Position numbers and translations under genes: made by a program. From the NCBI RefSeq assembly GCF_014699115.1, contig NZ_JACXAD010000007.1, positions 163,701 to 227,700 of the forward strand: 64,000 nt of DNA, read 5' to 3'. Of this stretch, positions 33,926-43,470 are shown one piece after another. Source of the DNA: Hymenobacter montanus. Lineage in GTDB: Bacteria > Bacteroidota > Bacteroidia > Cytophagales > Hymenobacteraceae. The notes under the pieces were generated by a model that ran no database searches, had not been told where the DNA came from, and saw only the letters and a program-made list of their open reading frames with translations. Position 1 is the first letter of the stretch, and each line of letters opens with the position of its first letter.

Positions 33926-34258
33926 TTATTGTTTTAGATTTAGTGCAATCAGATTCAAAACCTTCTGAAGAACGATCCAGTTTTCGGATTCATCTGCCCA
34001 GTCAATGAGAGTAGCATCACAAATCGTTTGAATTAATGAATGGTTTGGGTCTCGACTAGAAGTTTCAAGGAGTTCGCTTAGCTCTCGAACATGATCGTTT
34101 TTAAGCCCGTGTCGCAATCTTAAGGCTGAACGTCTCGCTATATCAGGTAATTCTTGATCTATAAAAGCCTGCTCCCATTTCAGGGGAAGCTCATCAGGCA
34201 GATACTGAGATGAAAATTCTTGCCAAATTATTTTCTGCAAGTAGCTATATGTTTCCAT
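33926..34258 (-). CDS. hypothetical helical protein at the island edge
   Basis: A 110-residue protein starting METYSYLQKIIWQEFSSQYL, helical throughout, with no recognised domain. It is AT-rich like the rest of the island and lies 38 bp from the end of cinA on the same strand. Its size resembles small immunity or phage-type proteins but nothing confirms this. Confidence 0.55.
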   Translation of the reverse strand: METYSYLQKIIWQEFSSQYLPDELPLKWEQAFIDQELPDIARRSALRLRHGLKNDHVRELSELLETSSRDPNHSLIQTICDATLIDWADESENWIVLQKVLNLIALNLKQ

Positions 34259-34296
34259 TTATAATTATTTTATTCTCGGCTAATACCAGGACGGAT

Positions 34297-35589
34297 TTAC
34301 AGCCCCGCCAGTTGCTCGCGGAGTAGCGTCAGCACCGACTGGGCCGCGTACTCCACGTTCAGGGCCCGGCCGCGATCCAGCACGTATTCGCGGCTGATGG
34401 TCTGGTTCGCGTCGGCGTACGCCAGGCACACGGTGCCGACCTTCTTGGTGGCGGTGGCGCCCGTGGGGCCGGCGATGCCGCTGGTGGCCACGGCCACGTC
34501 CACGCCCAGACGACGGCGGGCCCCTTCGGCCATTTCGCGCACGGTAGCCTCGCTCACGGCGCCAAACTCGGTGAGGGTTTCGGCCTTCACGCCGAGCTCG
34601 GCCTGCTTGAGGTCGTTGTGGTAGGCCACGATGCTGCCCCGAAAATATTCCGAGCTGCCCGGTACGCCCGTGAGGCGGTGGGCCACCAAGCCGCCCGTGC
34701 AGCTTTCGGCGGTGCCCACGGTGAGGTTCCGGGCTCGCAGCAACTGGCCAATGGCGGCTTCAAGCGTCGTTTCTTCCTCGGCGAAAATGTACGCGCCAAT
34801 GCGCGCCCGCAGGGCCGGGAGCAGGGCCAGCATGCGGCCGCGTAAGTCAGGTTGGCCGTCGTCGGTGCCGGTCAGGCGCAGGCGTACGGCCCCGAAGCTG
34901 GGCAGGTAAGCCAGCTTGATATTAGCCGGCAGGGCATCTTCCCAGTCGGCAATTTTCTGGGCCAGGAACGACTCGCCCAGGCCGGCCGTCATCACCACCA
35001 CGTGCTCGATGGGTACCAGGTGAAACTGGGCTTGCAGGCGGGGCAGCACGTGGTCGGTCATCAGGCGCTTCATCTCAAACGGTACGCCGGGCATGCTCAC
35101 GAACACCGTGCCCTGGTCGAGAAACCACATGCCCGGGGCCGTGCCCACGGCATTGGGTAGCACCTCGCAGTTGGCCGGCACCAGCGCCTGCTGGCGGTTC
35201 ACCTCCAGCATGGGCCGGCGGAAGCGCCGGAAAATTTCTTCCACGTGGTGCAGCGTGGGTTCGTGCATCACCAGCTCGGTGCCGAAATAGCGGGCCAGCA
35301 CGTGCTTGGTCAAATCATCCTTCGTTGGCCCCAGGCCGCCGGTGATGAGCACCACTTGCGCCCGGGCCCGGGCTTGGTCCAGGGCCGCCACTATTTCGTC
35401 GGCGCGGTCCGACACCGAGGATATTTGCCGCACCCGCAAGCCAATCTTGGCCAGTTCCTGGCCCATAAAGGCCGAATTGGTATCCACCACTTGGCCGTAC
35501 AGCAACTCGTCGCCAATGGTCATGATTTCGACGTCGGGCGGGGCGGGGGATGGGGCAGGGGCGGGCGGAAATGAGGTGGGTGAGGGCAT
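34297..35589 (-). CDS. cinA: CinA: competence-damage protein / nicotinamide mononucleotide amidohydrolase
   Basis: A 430-residue protein. The N-terminal MoCF/COG1058 domain (about 20-195) has VEIMTIGDELLYGQVVDTN, ITGGLGPTKDDLT and MPGVPFEMKRLM. The C-terminal PncC domain (about 270-430) has VGTAESCTGGLVAHRLTGVPGSSEYF and VATSGIAGPTGA and recycles NMN to NaMN. The start at 35589 (MPSPTSFPPAP) gives a short Pro-rich N-terminal extension; an upstream frame extension lies over the divergent promoter region. It is transcribed away from the DUF4197 gene. Confidence 0.94.
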   Translation of the reverse strand: MPSPTSFPPAPAPSPAPPDVEIMTIGDELLYGQVVDTNSAFMGQELAKIGLRVRQISSVSDRADEIVAALDQARARAQVVLITGGLGPTKDDLTKHVLARYFGTELVMHEPTLHHVEEIFRRFRRPMLEVNRQQALVPANCEVLPNAVGTAPGMWFLDQGTVFVSMPGVPFEMKRLMTDHVLPRLQAQFHLVPIEHVVVMTAGLGESFLAQKIADWEDALPANIKLAYLPSFGAVRLRLTGTDDGQPDLRGRMLALLPALRARIGAYIFAEEETTLEAAIGQLLRARNLTVGTAESCTGGLVAHRLTGVPGSSEYFRGSIVAYHNDLKQAELGVKAETLTEFGAVSEATVREMAEGARRRLGVDVAVATSGIAGPTGATATKKVGTVCLAYADANQTISREYVLDRGRALNVEYAAQSVLTLLREQLAGL

Positions 35590-35703
35590 CGGGTGGAAGT
35601 TGAAAATAGGTTTGGCCGCAAAATTGTCTTCTAATTTGCATAAGCAACGGTCCAAGGACAGCCATAGGGGCCATCCGGTTTTCCCGTTGCGGCAGTTTAT
35701 TCC

Positions 35704-36510
35704 ATGTTTACACGCATTACCAGCGCCTTGCTGGTCGCCGGCCTCCTGGCCACGGCTGCTCCGGCCGCCCACGCTCAAACTACCGCCGCCAAAAAAGCCG
35801 CCGCGGCTAAAAAAGCTGCCGCCGCTAAAAAGGCTACTGCTGCGAAAGCTCCCGCCAAGCCGGCCACCAAACCCGCTGTAACACCACCCCCGGCGCCGCT
35901 TACCGAGTCCCAGGCCAGCGCTGGCATTAAAGAAGCCTTAAACAAGGGCATTCTGAGGGCCGTGGAGTTCGCCTCCGAGCCGGATGGCTTTAATGCCAAC
36001 GACGACATTCACATTCCTTTTCCGGAAGATGCCATTCTGATGAAAACCACCCTGAGCAAGCTGCCCGGGATGAATACCATCATTGGCACCTTCGAAACCC
36101 AGCTCAACCGGGCGGCCGAGGCGGCGGCGCCCAAAGCCAAGGACATTTTCCTTAACGCCCTGGCCAACATCAGCATCCCTGACGCCTTATCGTTGGTTAC
36201 CAACAGCTCGACTGATGCGGCCACCCAGTTTTTGCGCCGGGCCACGGAAGCCCAGCTCGTCACGGCGTTCAGCCCCGATATTCAGGCTGCCATCGACCAG
36301 GTCGGCGCTGGCAAAGCCTACGCTAAAATGACCAGCCAGTACAACCGCATTCCGCTGATGACCCCGGTGCAAACCGACCTTGCGGCCTACACCACGCAAA
36401 AAGCAGTCGACGGTCTCTTCATTCTGCTCGCCAAAGAGGAAAGCAAAATCCGCAAGAACCCGGCCGCCCGCACTTCCGATATCCTCAAGCAGGTATTCGG
36501 CCGGAAATAG
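35704..36510 (+). CDS. exported DUF4197 protein
   Basis: A 268-residue protein with a signal peptide (residues 1-25, ending AAHAQT), then a low-complexity Ala/Lys stretch (AAKKAAAAKKA repeats, 26-60) and a DUF4197 domain (about 65-268) with ASAGIKEALNKGI, IPFPEDA and PVQTDLAAYTTQKAVDGLF. DUF4197 proteins are periplasmic and uncharacterised. The Lys/Ala stretch resembles histone-like tails, but it follows a signal peptide. Divergent from cinA. The downstream region is filled by repeats and a strong hairpin. Confidence 0.88.
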   Translation: MFTRITSALLVAGLLATAAPAAHAQTTAAKKAAAAKKAAAAKKATAAKAPAKPATKPAVTPPPAPLTESQASAGIKEALNKGILRAVEFASEPDGFNANDDIHIPFPEDAILMKTTLSKLPGMNTIIGTFETQLNRAAEAAAPKAKDIFLNALANISIPDALSLVTNSSTDAATQFLRRATEAQLVTAFSPDIQAAIDQVGAGKAYAKMTSQYNRIPLMTPVQTDLAAYTTQKAVDGLFILLAKEESKIRKNPAARTSDILKQVFGRK

Positions 36511-36512
36511 GT

Positions 36513-36582
36513 TCTTGGTTTTTGGTGCCTGGTGCCTGGTGCTTGGTGCCTGGTGCTTGGTGCCTGGTGCTTGGTGCTTGGT
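36513..36582. repeat. TTGGTGCCTGG-type repeat array with inverted partner
   Basis: About seven degenerate copies of a ten-base unit TGGTGCYTGG follow the DUF4197 stop. An inverted partner (GCACCAAGCACCAACAACC) lies at 36721-36749 beyond the terminator. The same unit occurs inside leuS (20590-20650) and at the end of the symporter-kinase gene (63874-63894). Confidence 0.75.
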
Positions 36583-36593
36583 TTTTTAAAGAA

Positions 36594-36633
36594 GCAAAAG
36601 GCCCCGCCTGAAGATTCAGGCGGGGCCTTTTGC
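36594..36633. terminator. strong hairpin terminator after DUF4197 gene
   Basis: GCAAAAGGCCCCGCCTGAA (36594-36612) pairs exactly with TTCAGGCGGGGCCTTTTGC (36615-36633). Long GC stem with A and T flanks on both strands, so it can serve both the DUF4197 gene and the convergent acidic-protein gene. Confidence 0.88.
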
Positions 36634-36751
36634 ATTTGAACGTAGTAGTGAGAGTATAAAGCGGGCTTGCCGATTTTGAACTGGTCTGGTCAAGGCTATG
36701 CTCTAACCTAGAGCAACCCGGCACCAAGCACCAACAACCAAGCACCAAAAA

Positions 36752-37114
36752 CTAGTAGTCGTCGCTGTCGAAGCCACGGCTGCGGCCGCCGCGCCCGCTG
36801 CTGTAGCCCTCGTCGAGGTCGTCGTCCTCGTCGTCGGCGAAGTCGTCATCCTCGTCGTCGAGGCTGGTGAAGGCGCCGCGGTCGGCGTTCTCGGCTCGTT
36901 CGGCCTCCACAAACTCTTCTTCGGTCATGTTGGCCAGGTCCAGGGCTTCGTCGTGCGAGGAACCGGTGTCGGTCCACATCAGGTAGTCAGCATATTTGGC
37001 CGAGAGCCGGTCTTCCGAAGCACCAAGAGCCGTGGCGCCCCCTTTGGTGGCGTAGGTGTCCAGGTCATCGTCGTCGTCAAGCAGGTCATCGTCCAGGTCG
37101 TCGTTATCTATCAT
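36752..37114 (-). CDS. highly acidic small protein
   Basis: A 120-residue protein dominated by Asp/Glu runs (DDLDDDLLDDDDDLD at the N-terminus, DDEDDDFADDEDDDLDE near the C-terminus), with a more regular middle (ASEDRLSAKYADYLMW, HDEALDLANMTEEEFVEAERAE) and a Gly/Arg/Ser tail. No known domain is recognised. It may be a chaperone-like or nucleic-acid-mimic protein, which is speculation. The 202-bp spacer to the ABC gene holds nothing recognised. Confidence 0.7.
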   Translation of the reverse strand: MIDNDDLDDDLLDDDDDLDTYATKGGATALGASEDRLSAKYADYLMWTDTGSSHDEALDLANMTEEEFVEAERAENADRGAFTSLDDEDDDFADDEDDDLDEGYSSGRGGRSRGFDSDDY

Positions 37115-37316
37115 GGCCGGGGCGGAAATAAATTGAGGTGGAAAATTGATACTGTGGTGGCCGCGAAGATACGGGGCGGGGGCATCTACGGTTAATGAAT
37201 AAGGTAAAAATTGCGGTCCAAAAAGCCCGCTCAGGCCTTGCTATTGGGCATCTGGGCTGACGCCTAGCAATGCTTCGGCCAATATACTAGTAAGTTGTGG
37301 GCCCGCAAAGCGCTCC

Positions 37317-37949
37317 CTACCGTGCCCGAATATTTTGATAATCCGTCACCAGCAGGAGCTCATCGCAGCAGGCGTACTCGGCCGGCACGTTCGAGCTGAG
37401 CAGCAGCGTGCGGCCGGCCCGGGTCGCCTGCACGTGCTCCTGGTACCAGGCCACGCCGGTGGCATCCAGGTTCGTAGTGGGCTCGTCGAGCAGTAGCAGC
37501 GGCGCGTCGGCGTACAGCGCCAGGCCCAGCTTGAGGCGTTGCTTCATGCCCGAGGAAAACTCGCGCACCAGCTGATGCCGCGACTTTTCCAGGTACATCA
37601 GGTCAATCAGGGCCTCCGCGCTCACTCCCGGCCGCAGCGCCTTGAACCGGGTGTGGAAGTGCAGCATTTCGCGCAGCGTCAACTCTTCCAGCAGCTCCAG
37701 GTAGGGCGCGGCATAAGCCAGGTGACGCGGGAGGTCTTCCACCGCCACCGGCCGGCCGGCCAGGGTGTAGGCTAACTTGCCCTCGGTGGGCAGCAACTGC
37801 CCCGAAATCGTATTCAGCAGCGTGCTTTTACCGGCGCCGTTGGGCCCGAGCACGGCCGTGGCGCTACCGGGACGGAAAAGGTGCGTGAGGCCCCGGAAAA
37901 TCCAGTCGCGCTGGAAGCGCTTGCCCAGGCTCGTGGCCGTAATCTGCAT
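37317..37949 (-). CDS. ABC transporter ATP-binding protein
   Basis: A 210-residue ABC ATPase: Walker A GPNGAGKS at 35-42, signature FSSGMKQRL near 131, Walker B LLLLDEPT near 152. Overall close to CcmA/ABC-2-type exporters. No permease gene lies next to it; it follows lpxA by 12 bp, an arrangement seen in related Bacteroidota, so it may be co-expressed with lipid A genes. The C-terminus is short and lacks the final His switch seen in full-length members (SSNVPAEYACCDE replaces the usual SH). Confidence 0.88.
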   Translation of the reverse strand: MQITATSLGKRFQRDWIFRGLTHLFRPGSATAVLGPNGAGKSTLLNTISGQLLPTEGKLAYTLAGRPVAVEDLPRHLAYAAPYLELLEELTLREMLHFHTRFKALRPGVSAEALIDLMYLEKSRHQLVREFSSGMKQRLKLGLALYADAPLLLLDEPTTNLDATGVAWYQEHVQATRAGRTLLLSSNVPAEYACCDELLLVTDYQNIRAR

Positions 37950-37961
37950 GGTGGGCGGGGG

Positions 37962-38771
37962 CTATTCAGCCTCGCTGTCCAGGTCGGGCCGCTCGCGCTT
38001 GGGGCCTTTGATGATGCCCCGGGTGGCGGCCCGCACGAAACTCACGGCCAGGTCGCGCTCGGTCGATGGTGGGATTTCGGCCTCAATGCGCGCCAAGGCA
38101 TCCTGGGTGTTCATGCCCCCCAGAAACAGTAGCCGGTATAAGTTGTGCAGGCCGTTGATCTGCTCCTCGGAGAAGCCGCGCCGCCGCAGGCCCACCGAGT
38201 TTATGCCGGCGTACGTGAGCGGCTCGCGCGCGGCTTTCACGAAGGGCGGAATGTCCTTGCGCACCAGCGAGCCGCCCCCCAAAAAGGCGTGGGGCCCAAT
38301 GGTCACGAACTGGTGGATGGCCGAGGTGCCGCCCAGGATAGCCCAGTCGCCTACAGTGACGTGGCCGGCAATCTGCACCGAGTTGGAAATCACGCAGTGG
38401 TTCCCGATGATGCAGTCGTGGGCGACGTGCACGTAGGCTTGCAGCAGGCAGTGGCTGCCCACCACGGTGCAACCCCGGTCCACGGTGCCGCGGTTCACCG
38501 TTACGCACTCCCGCAGCACGGTGTGGTCGCCAATGACGGCCGTTGTCTGCTCGCCGGCAAACTTCAGGTCCTGGGGGACGGCCCCAATAACGGCGCCGGG
38601 AAATATTTGGCAGTGCCGCCCGATGCGGGCCCCGCTCATAATGGTCACGTTTGGCCCTATCCAACTGTTCTCTCCAACTTCGACGTCGGCCGCAATGGTC
38701 GTAAACGGTTCGACGGTTACGCCCGACGCAAGCCGAGCTAGGGGATGAATATGGGCGAGGGGCGAGATCAT
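37962..38771 (-). CDS. lpxA: UDP-N-acetylglucosamine acyltransferase LpxA
   Basis: A 269-residue left-handed beta-helix enzyme that puts the first 3-hydroxyacyl chain on UDP-GlcNAc in lipid A synthesis. It shows hexapeptide repeats (VTIMSGARIGRHCQIFPGAVIG), the active-site region AYVHVAHDCIIGNHCVIS, and a C-terminal helical domain starting VKAAREPLTYAGINSVGLRRRGF. It follows lpxC/fabZ with a 111-bp repeat-containing gap and precedes the ABC gene by 12 bp. Confidence 0.96.
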   Translation of the reverse strand: MISPLAHIHPLARLASGVTVEPFTTIAADVEVGENSWIGPNVTIMSGARIGRHCQIFPGAVIGAVPQDLKFAGEQTTAVIGDHTVLRECVTVNRGTVDRGCTVVGSHCLLQAYVHVAHDCIIGNHCVISNSVQIAGHVTVGDWAILGGTSAIHQFVTIGPHAFLGGGSLVRKDIPPFVKAAREPLTYAGINSVGLRRRGFSEEQINGLHNLYRLLFLGGMNTQDALARIEAEIPPSTERDLAVSFVRAATRGIIKGPKRERPDLDSEAE

Positions 38772-38783
38772 TCTTAATAGGGG

Positions 38784-38880
38784 AATTAAAAATTAAGAAT
38801 TAAGAATTAAAAATTAGGAATGACTCGCGGTGGGAAGCGGGCGACATCTTTAAATTTTAAGTCTCAATTTTTAATTAAAA
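38784..38880. repeat. AT-rich inverted repeat between lpxA and lpxC/fabZ
   Basis: AATTAAAAATTAAGAATTAA with a following GAATTAAAAATTA (38784-38816) faces a degenerate inverted partner at about 38851-38880 (CTCAATTTTTAATTAAAAAA). Same repeat family as at 52390-52489 and inside leuS. Confidence 0.7.
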
Positions 38881-38882
38881 AA

Positions 38883-40277
38883 CTAAGCGTCTTTGCGAAC
38901 AATGGCGGCGCTCATTTCGGCGTCCATGACCACCTTGCCATTTACAAAGGCCTGGCCGCGCATTTTGGCGATGCCGCGTTTAATAGGGGCCAACAGCTGG
39001 CAGTGGAAGAGGATGGTGTCGCCGGGCAACACTTTTTTGCGGAAGCGGCAATTTTCAATACCCAAGAAATATTGCCAGTAGTTCTCGGGGTCGGGTACGG
39101 TATTCATCACCAGGATGCCGCCGGTCTGGGCCATGGCTTCGACCTGCAGCACGCCGGGCATGATGGGGTTACCCGGAAAATGACCCTGGAAGAAGGGCTC
39201 GTTCATGGTCACGTTCTTCACCGCCGTCACCATGTGGTCGTCGAGGTGAATGATTTTGTCGATCAGCAGGAAGGGGTAGCGGTGGGGCAGCACCTGCATG
39301 ATGCGGTTGACGTCCATCACCGGCTCGCGGTTGGGGTCGTACACCGGCACCGGGTTGGTCCGGGCTTCGAGCATCTTCTTCTTGATGCGCTTGGCAAACG
39401 CCACGTTGGCGGCGTGGCCGGGCCGGGCGGCCAGAATCTGGCCCTTCAGCGGCCGGCCCACCAGCGCGAGGTCGCCCACGAGGTCGAGCAGCTTGTGGCG
39501 GGCCGGCTCGTTTTTATGGCGCAGGTCCACGTTGTTGAGAATGCCCTCCTTCTTAACCGACACGCGGGGCTTGCCCAGCATCTTGGCCAGGTCGTTGAGC
39601 TCGTCGTCGGTCACCACCCGGTCGACCACCACGATGGCGTTGCTGAGGTCGCCGCCGCGGATGAGGTTGTTTTTGTAGAGCATCTCCAGCTCGTGCAAAA
39701 AGCAGAAGGTGCGCGAGGAAGCAATCTCCTCACTGAACAGGCCGATGTCGGTCAGGGTGGCATGCTGCGAGCCCAGCACCGGCGAGTTGTAGTCCACCAT
39801 CACCGTCAGGCGGTAGTCGGACAGGGGCAGGGCCGCGATTTCCACGCCGCGGGCATTGTCGACGTAGCGAATGCTTTCCGGAATTTCGTAGTAGTTACGC
39901 AACGCGTTCTGCTCGGCCAGGCCCACCGTATTCAGCGCCTTGATGAACTCGGCCGAGGAGCCGTCCATAATGGGCGGTTCGGGGCCCGAAAGCTGAATCA
40001 GCACGTTGTCGAGCTGCAGGCCCACCAGGGCTGCCAGGGTGTGCTCCACGGTGTTGATGCGGGCGCCGTTTTGCTCGATGGTGGTGCCCCGGCTCAGGTC
40101 CACTACGTTGTCCACGTCGGCATCCACGATGGGCTGGCCGGGCAGATCCACCCGCTGGAACTTGTAGCCGTGCCCTACCGGGGCGGGGCAAAACGTCATG
40201 GTCGCTTCCACGCCCGTGTGCAAGCCGACGCCGCGTACGGTAACGGGCGCCTGAATGGTGTGTTGCTTGTCGTTCAT
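38883..40277 (-). CDS. lpxC/fabZ: fused LpxC deacetylase / FabZ dehydratase
   Basis: A 464-residue bifunctional enzyme. LpxC (1-300), the committed zinc deacetylase of lipid A synthesis, shows [27 protein letters not shown], and the HK-x3-D-type motif in [13 protein letters not shown]. FabZ (about 315-464) dehydrates 3-hydroxyacyl-ACP and shows [13 protein letters not shown] and [20 protein letters not shown]. The fusion is typical of Bacteroidota. It lies between lpxD and lpxA, with the upstream gap filled by an 18-bp inverted repeat. Confidence 0.97.
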   Translation of the reverse strand: MNDKQHTIQAPVTVRGVGLHTGVEATMTFCPAPVGHGYKFQRVDLPGQPIVDADVDNVVDLSRGTTIEQNGARINTVEHTLAALVGLQLDNVLIQLSGPEPPIMDGSSAEFIKALNTVGLAEQNALRNYYEIPESIRYVDNARGVEIAALPLSDYRLTVMVDYNSPVLGSQHATLTDIGLFSEEIASSRTFCFLHELEMLYKNNLIRGGDLSNAIVVVDRVVTDDELNDLAKMLGKPRVSVKKEGILNNVDLRHKNEPARHKLLDLVGDLALVGRPLKGQILAARPGHAANVAFAKRIKKKMLEARTNPVPVYDPNREPVMDVNRIMQVLPHRYPFLLIDKIIHLDDHMVTAVKNVTMNEPFFQGHFPGNPIMPGVLQVEAMAQTGGILVMNTVPDPENYWQYFLGIENCRFRKKVLPGDTILFHCQLLAPIKRGIAKMRGQAFVNGKVVMDAEMSAAIVRKDA

Positions 40278-40354
40278 GTTGCTGGTTGTCAGTTGTTAAT
40301 CGTTCGCCATCGCTGCCCAGGGCCTGTAAAGCCGGGCAACTGACAACCAGCAAC
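40278..40354. repeat. 18-bp inverted repeat upstream of lpxC/fabZ
   Basis: GTTGCTGGTTGTCAGTTG (40278-40295) is the exact reverse complement of 40337-40354. It abuts the lpxC start codon. It belongs to the family of short Hymenobacter-like intergenic repeats in this window and could fold as a 77-nt hairpin in the leader of the mRNA. Confidence 0.75.
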
Positions 40355-40376
40355 TGACAACTAAGAGGCTGCAAAG

Positions 40377-41417
40377 CTAGGGCTTTTCCGTCGCGTTTTG
40401 CGCCTTCTCCAGGCGCTCGACGCGCTGCTCCAGTTCGGGCAGGCGGCGGAAAACGATTTGGGCCCGTTGATTCTGCTTGAAGTCGAAGGCCGTAGAGCCC
40501 TGTAAAATCTGCCCCTCTTGTTTCACGGATTTGCCCACGCCGGCCTGCGCGGTCACGGTGGTGCGGTTGGCCAGCGACAAGTGGCCCGCCAGGCCCACCT
40601 GGCCGGCCAGCACGCAGTGGTCGCCCACTTTCGACGAACCGGAAATACCGGTTTGCGCAGCCACTACCGTGTGGCGCCCGATTTCGACGTTGTGGGCGAG
40701 CTGCACGAGGTTATCGATCTTGCTGCCCTGGCCCACCCGGGTTGAGCCCAGCGTAGCGCAGTCGACGGTGGTATTGGCTCCGATGCTCACGTAATCTTCG
40801 AGCACCACGTGGCCGATTTGCGGAATGGCCTTGTAAGAACCGTCGGGCTGCGGGGCGAACCCGAAGCCATCGGAGCCAATCACAGCCCCCGCTTTGATGA
40901 CGCAAAACTGCCCGATAACCGTATCGGGGTAGATTTTGGCGCCGGCGTGGACAATGGTGCCCGTGCCAATCGTCACGCGGTCGCCGACGTAGGCGTGCGG
41001 GAAAATCAGCACGTTCTCGCCCAGCTTGCAGTGCTCGCCAATGTAGGAAAACGCGCCCCGGTAGTGCCCAGGACCTATTTCGGAGGTTTCGCCGATGTAG
41101 GAGGGCTGCTCAACTCCGCGTTTGCCCGTGCGGGTGGCCTGGGCATAGAATTCTAGCAGCCGGCTGAAAGCCGAGTAGGGGTCATCAACCCGGATCAGGG
41201 CGGGGCCAATGGCTTGCCGCAACTCCAGCGTGCGCCCCACAATGACGGCGGAGGCCCCGGTCTCGTACAAAAAAGACTCGTATTTGGTGTTCGAAAGGAA
41301 AGTGAGCGAGCCGGTTTGGGCTTCTTCAATCTTAGCCAGGCTGGAAATAGGCTGGGTAGCATCGCCTTCCACGGTGCCGCCGAGTACTTCGGCGATTTGC
41401 TGAATGGTAAATTCCAT
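40377..41417 (-). CDS. lpxD: UDP-3-O-acylglucosamine N-acyltransferase LpxD
   Basis: A 346-residue enzyme adding the second acyl chain in lipid A synthesis. The N-terminal uridine-binding domain begins [15 protein letters not shown] left-handed helix follows, with the catalytic His region [29 protein letters not shown], and a C-terminal helix ([12 protein letters not shown]) that forms a coiled coil. The start at 41417 is supported by the -7 box TACTTTTG 4 bp upstream; a longer frame over that box is rejected. Confidence 0.95.
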   Translation of the reverse strand: MEFTIQQIAEVLGGTVEGDATQPISSLAKIEEAQTGSLTFLSNTKYESFLYETGASAVIVGRTLELRQAIGPALIRVDDPYSAFSRLLEFYAQATRTGKRGVEQPSYIGETSEIGPGHYRGAFSYIGEHCKLGENVLIFPHAYVGDRVTIGTGTIVHAGAKIYPDTVIGQFCVIKAGAVIGSDGFGFAPQPDGSYKAIPQIGHVVLEDYVSIGANTTVDCATLGSTRVGQGSKIDNLVQLAHNVEIGRHTVVAAQTGISGSSKVGDHCVLAGQVGLAGHLSLANRTTVTAQAGVGKSVKQEGQILQGSTAFDFKQNQRAQIVFRRLPELEQRVERLEKAQNATEKP

Positions 41418-41421
41418 ACGG

Positions 41422-41429
41422 CAAAAGTA
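41422..41429 (-). promoter_or_regulatory. lpxD -7 element with near-zero leader
   Basis: TACTTTTG on the minus strand matches TAnnTTTG exactly and ends 4 bp before the ATG, so the transcript would start at or within a base or two of the start codon. The same 4-bp gap is seen for dnaG (22048-22055) and tsaE (51956-51963). The rest of the 218-bp HD-lpxD spacer shows nothing. Confidence 0.5.
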
Positions 41430-41635
41430 GGGCCGAGCCTTTGCTCCGCCTAAGCGGCCGAATAGTTTGCAGTCGAGAGCAGATTTCCGGCTCCACCACA
41501 ACTGCTTGTCAGTACGGCGGGCCGGCGCTCCGCTGCGGTGATGAGCGGTTTATTTCGAAGTATGGCAGGGCCTTACCGGCGCCAAAGTCCGAGCCGGCAC
41601 CGTCGGCACCAAGCCGGCGGTGCGGGGGCGCCGCC

Positions 41636-42865
41636 CTACACGATTTCCTTGGGGTAGCAGATGTAGAACTTCTCTACCCGCTTGCTCAGGGCGCGGATGT
41701 TGGGCAGATCGGAGGCTTCCATCACGTTTACTACCGCGCCTTTCTTGGTCAGGATTTCAATGGGTTCCTGGCTTTCCGCGTTGTAGGCGCTGTTGCTGAG
41801 GCGGCCCGAAATCATGAGCAGCTCGGCTTCGGCGGGGGGCAGGTCGAATTTTTCTTCAATCAGCTCGCGGATGCCCAGGCGGAAGTCCTCGTCGAAGGGC
41901 TCGGGGGCCAGCACAATTTTCAGCAGGTTGCGGTGCAGGATGCTCTTGGCGAGGTAGCTGAGCACTTTGTCGGGGTGGTGGGCCCAGGTTTTAATGGCCG
42001 ACCAGATGTCGTAGTCGTCGAGCTCGACGAAGTGGTTGAGGATTTTGTCGTCGCCCTCAAACTCGGTCAGGCTGACGGCGCGGCCCAGGAAATAGCTCAG
42101 GCAGCGGTTGGCCGGCACGTCGGCCCCCTGGCGGGCCAGGTCACGGGCCCGCTGCACCACCCGGATCACCATTTGCTCGGCGCTGGTCACGGTTTTGTGC
42201 AGGTACACTTGCCAGTACATCAGCCGTCGGCTCACCAGAAAGTTCTCCACCGAGTACACGGCTTTCTCTTCCAGCACCAGCCGCTCGTCGTGCACGCGCA
42301 GCATTTTGATGAGCCGGTCGGCCCCCGGCCGGCCTTCCTCGACGCCAGTGTAGAAGGAGTCGCGATTGAGGTAGTCGAGCCGGTCCATGTCGAGCTGGCT
42401 GCTCACGAGCTGATGAAAAAACGGCCGCCCGTAGCTGCCATCGAACATGGCAATGGCCAGGGTGAGCTTGCCGTTGAACTCCGCGTTCAGCCGCTGCATC
42501 AGAAACAGGGAGAGCCGTTCGTGCGGCACATCCTGAAAAATGGCCGTTTCCAGGGCGTGGGAGAGGGGGCCGTGGCCTACATCGTGCAGCAGAATGGCCG
42601 CCAGGGCCGCCTCGCCCTCGGCCGCGGATATCTTAACGCCTTTATCTTTTAGCGTGCGCAGGGCCAGCGACATGAGGTGCATGGCGCCCAGCGCATGATG
42701 AAAGCGCGTGTGCAAGGCCCCGGGATAGACAAAACCGGTGAGCCCCAGCTGCTGGATGCGCCGGAGCCGCTGAAAGTAGCGGTGCTCGATCAGGTCGAAC
42801 AGCAACTCGGTCGGGATGGTAACGAAACCGTAAACCGGGTCGTTGAAGATTTTCTTCTTATTCAA
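41636..42865 (-). CDS. HD-domain phosphohydrolase (dGTPase-like)
   Basis: A 409-residue HD-superfamily protein. Metal ligands are visible in RFHHALGAMHLM and LLHDVGHGPLSHALE, followed by HERLSLFLMQ and the DRLDYLNRDSFYTGV motif of dGTPase-like (YpgQ/SAMHD1-type) proteins. The start is TTG at 42863-42865, giving MNKKKIFNDPVYGF, the usual N-terminus in Bacteroidota; no ATG lies nearby. It heads the HD-lpxD-lpxC-lpxA block and is divergent from porX, as in many relatives. Its 5' end overlaps the frame-restored end of the four-helix-bundle gene by 8 bp. Confidence 0.9.
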   Translation of the reverse strand: MNKKKIFNDPVYGFVTIPTELLFDLIEHRYFQRLRRIQQLGLTGFVYPGALHTRFHHALGAMHLMSLALRTLKDKGVKISAAEGEAALAAILLHDVGHGPLSHALETAIFQDVPHERLSLFLMQRLNAEFNGKLTLAIAMFDGSYGRPFFHQLVSSQLDMDRLDYLNRDSFYTGVEEGRPGADRLIKMLRVHDERLVLEEKAVYSVENFLVSRRLMYWQVYLHKTVTSAEQMVIRVVQRARDLARQGADVPANRCLSYFLGRAVSLTEFEGDDKILNHFVELDDYDIWSAIKTWAHHPDKVLSYLAKSILHRNLLKIVLAPEPFDEDFRLGIRELIEEKFDLPPAEAELLMISGRLSNSAYNAESQEPIEILTKKGAVVNVMEASDLPNIRALSKRVEKFYICYPKEIV

Positions 42866-43279
42866 GGGGCTTGGGGGCTTCGGGACTTGGGAACTTGGGG
42901 TTTTCGGCTGTATTGACAGATTCTGGAGCGGCTTTCATTTTCTGGTGGTACGCGGTTAGCATACGGCGGAGCCGGCCAATGTTATCGAGCAATGTTTCTG
43001 CTTGCGCTGGTTCGAAAAAATCAGCCCTTGGGCTACCAGCACTTCTGATTCCAACTCGCTGGCCGAGCCCATGGCAATAACGATGAAGCGCAATAGCTCG
43101 GCCCTTGAGTTACGGCCACAGCCTTCGGCAATGTTGTGGGGAACGGAGTTTGCAGCGCGGCGCATTTGGCTGGTCAGGCCGAATAATTCGTCTCTGGGGA
43201 AACTTCGCGTCATCTGATATACTTGCAATGTCAGGGTGTAGCCTTCCTGCCAGATTCTTAGCTTGCGAAAATCGAACAT
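42858..43279 (-). pseudogene. four-helix-bundle protein with frameshift
   Basis: Starts MFDFRKLRIWQEGYTLTLQVY and continues RSFPRDELFGLTSQMRRAANSVPHNIAEG, the signature of the four-helix-bundle (23S rRNA intervening sequence) family. Near the C-terminus a run of six A on the plus strand (43015-43020) puts it out of frame. One extra base would restore LIFFEPAQAETLLDNIGRLRRML, the expected last helix, and a stop at 42858. As read, the frame instead ends at 42956. Either a real homopolymer frameshift or a sequencing error. Function of the family is unknown. The last restored residues (PKFPSPEAPKPLE) come from a repetitive tract. Confidence 0.8.
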
Positions 43280-43470
43280 GGCAGGGAGTGAACTGCGGCA
43301 CAAGAGCGGCTGGTGAAAAGCAAGAGACAACATTTGTAGCCGTTGTCCGTCAATGACTGAGCGCGAAGCTACGGCGTACCGTTGAGCCAACGGATACAAT
43401 CTAGGCAGCGCATAGCCGTTACCCGAATGAAAACCAATATCCCAAGTCCCCAAGACCCTAAGTTCCCACT

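Noticed and set aside
38820..40343. 507-codon plus-strand frame antisense to lpxC/fabZ
   Set aside because: Shadow of a well-identified enzyme; composition is biased and no domain is seen.
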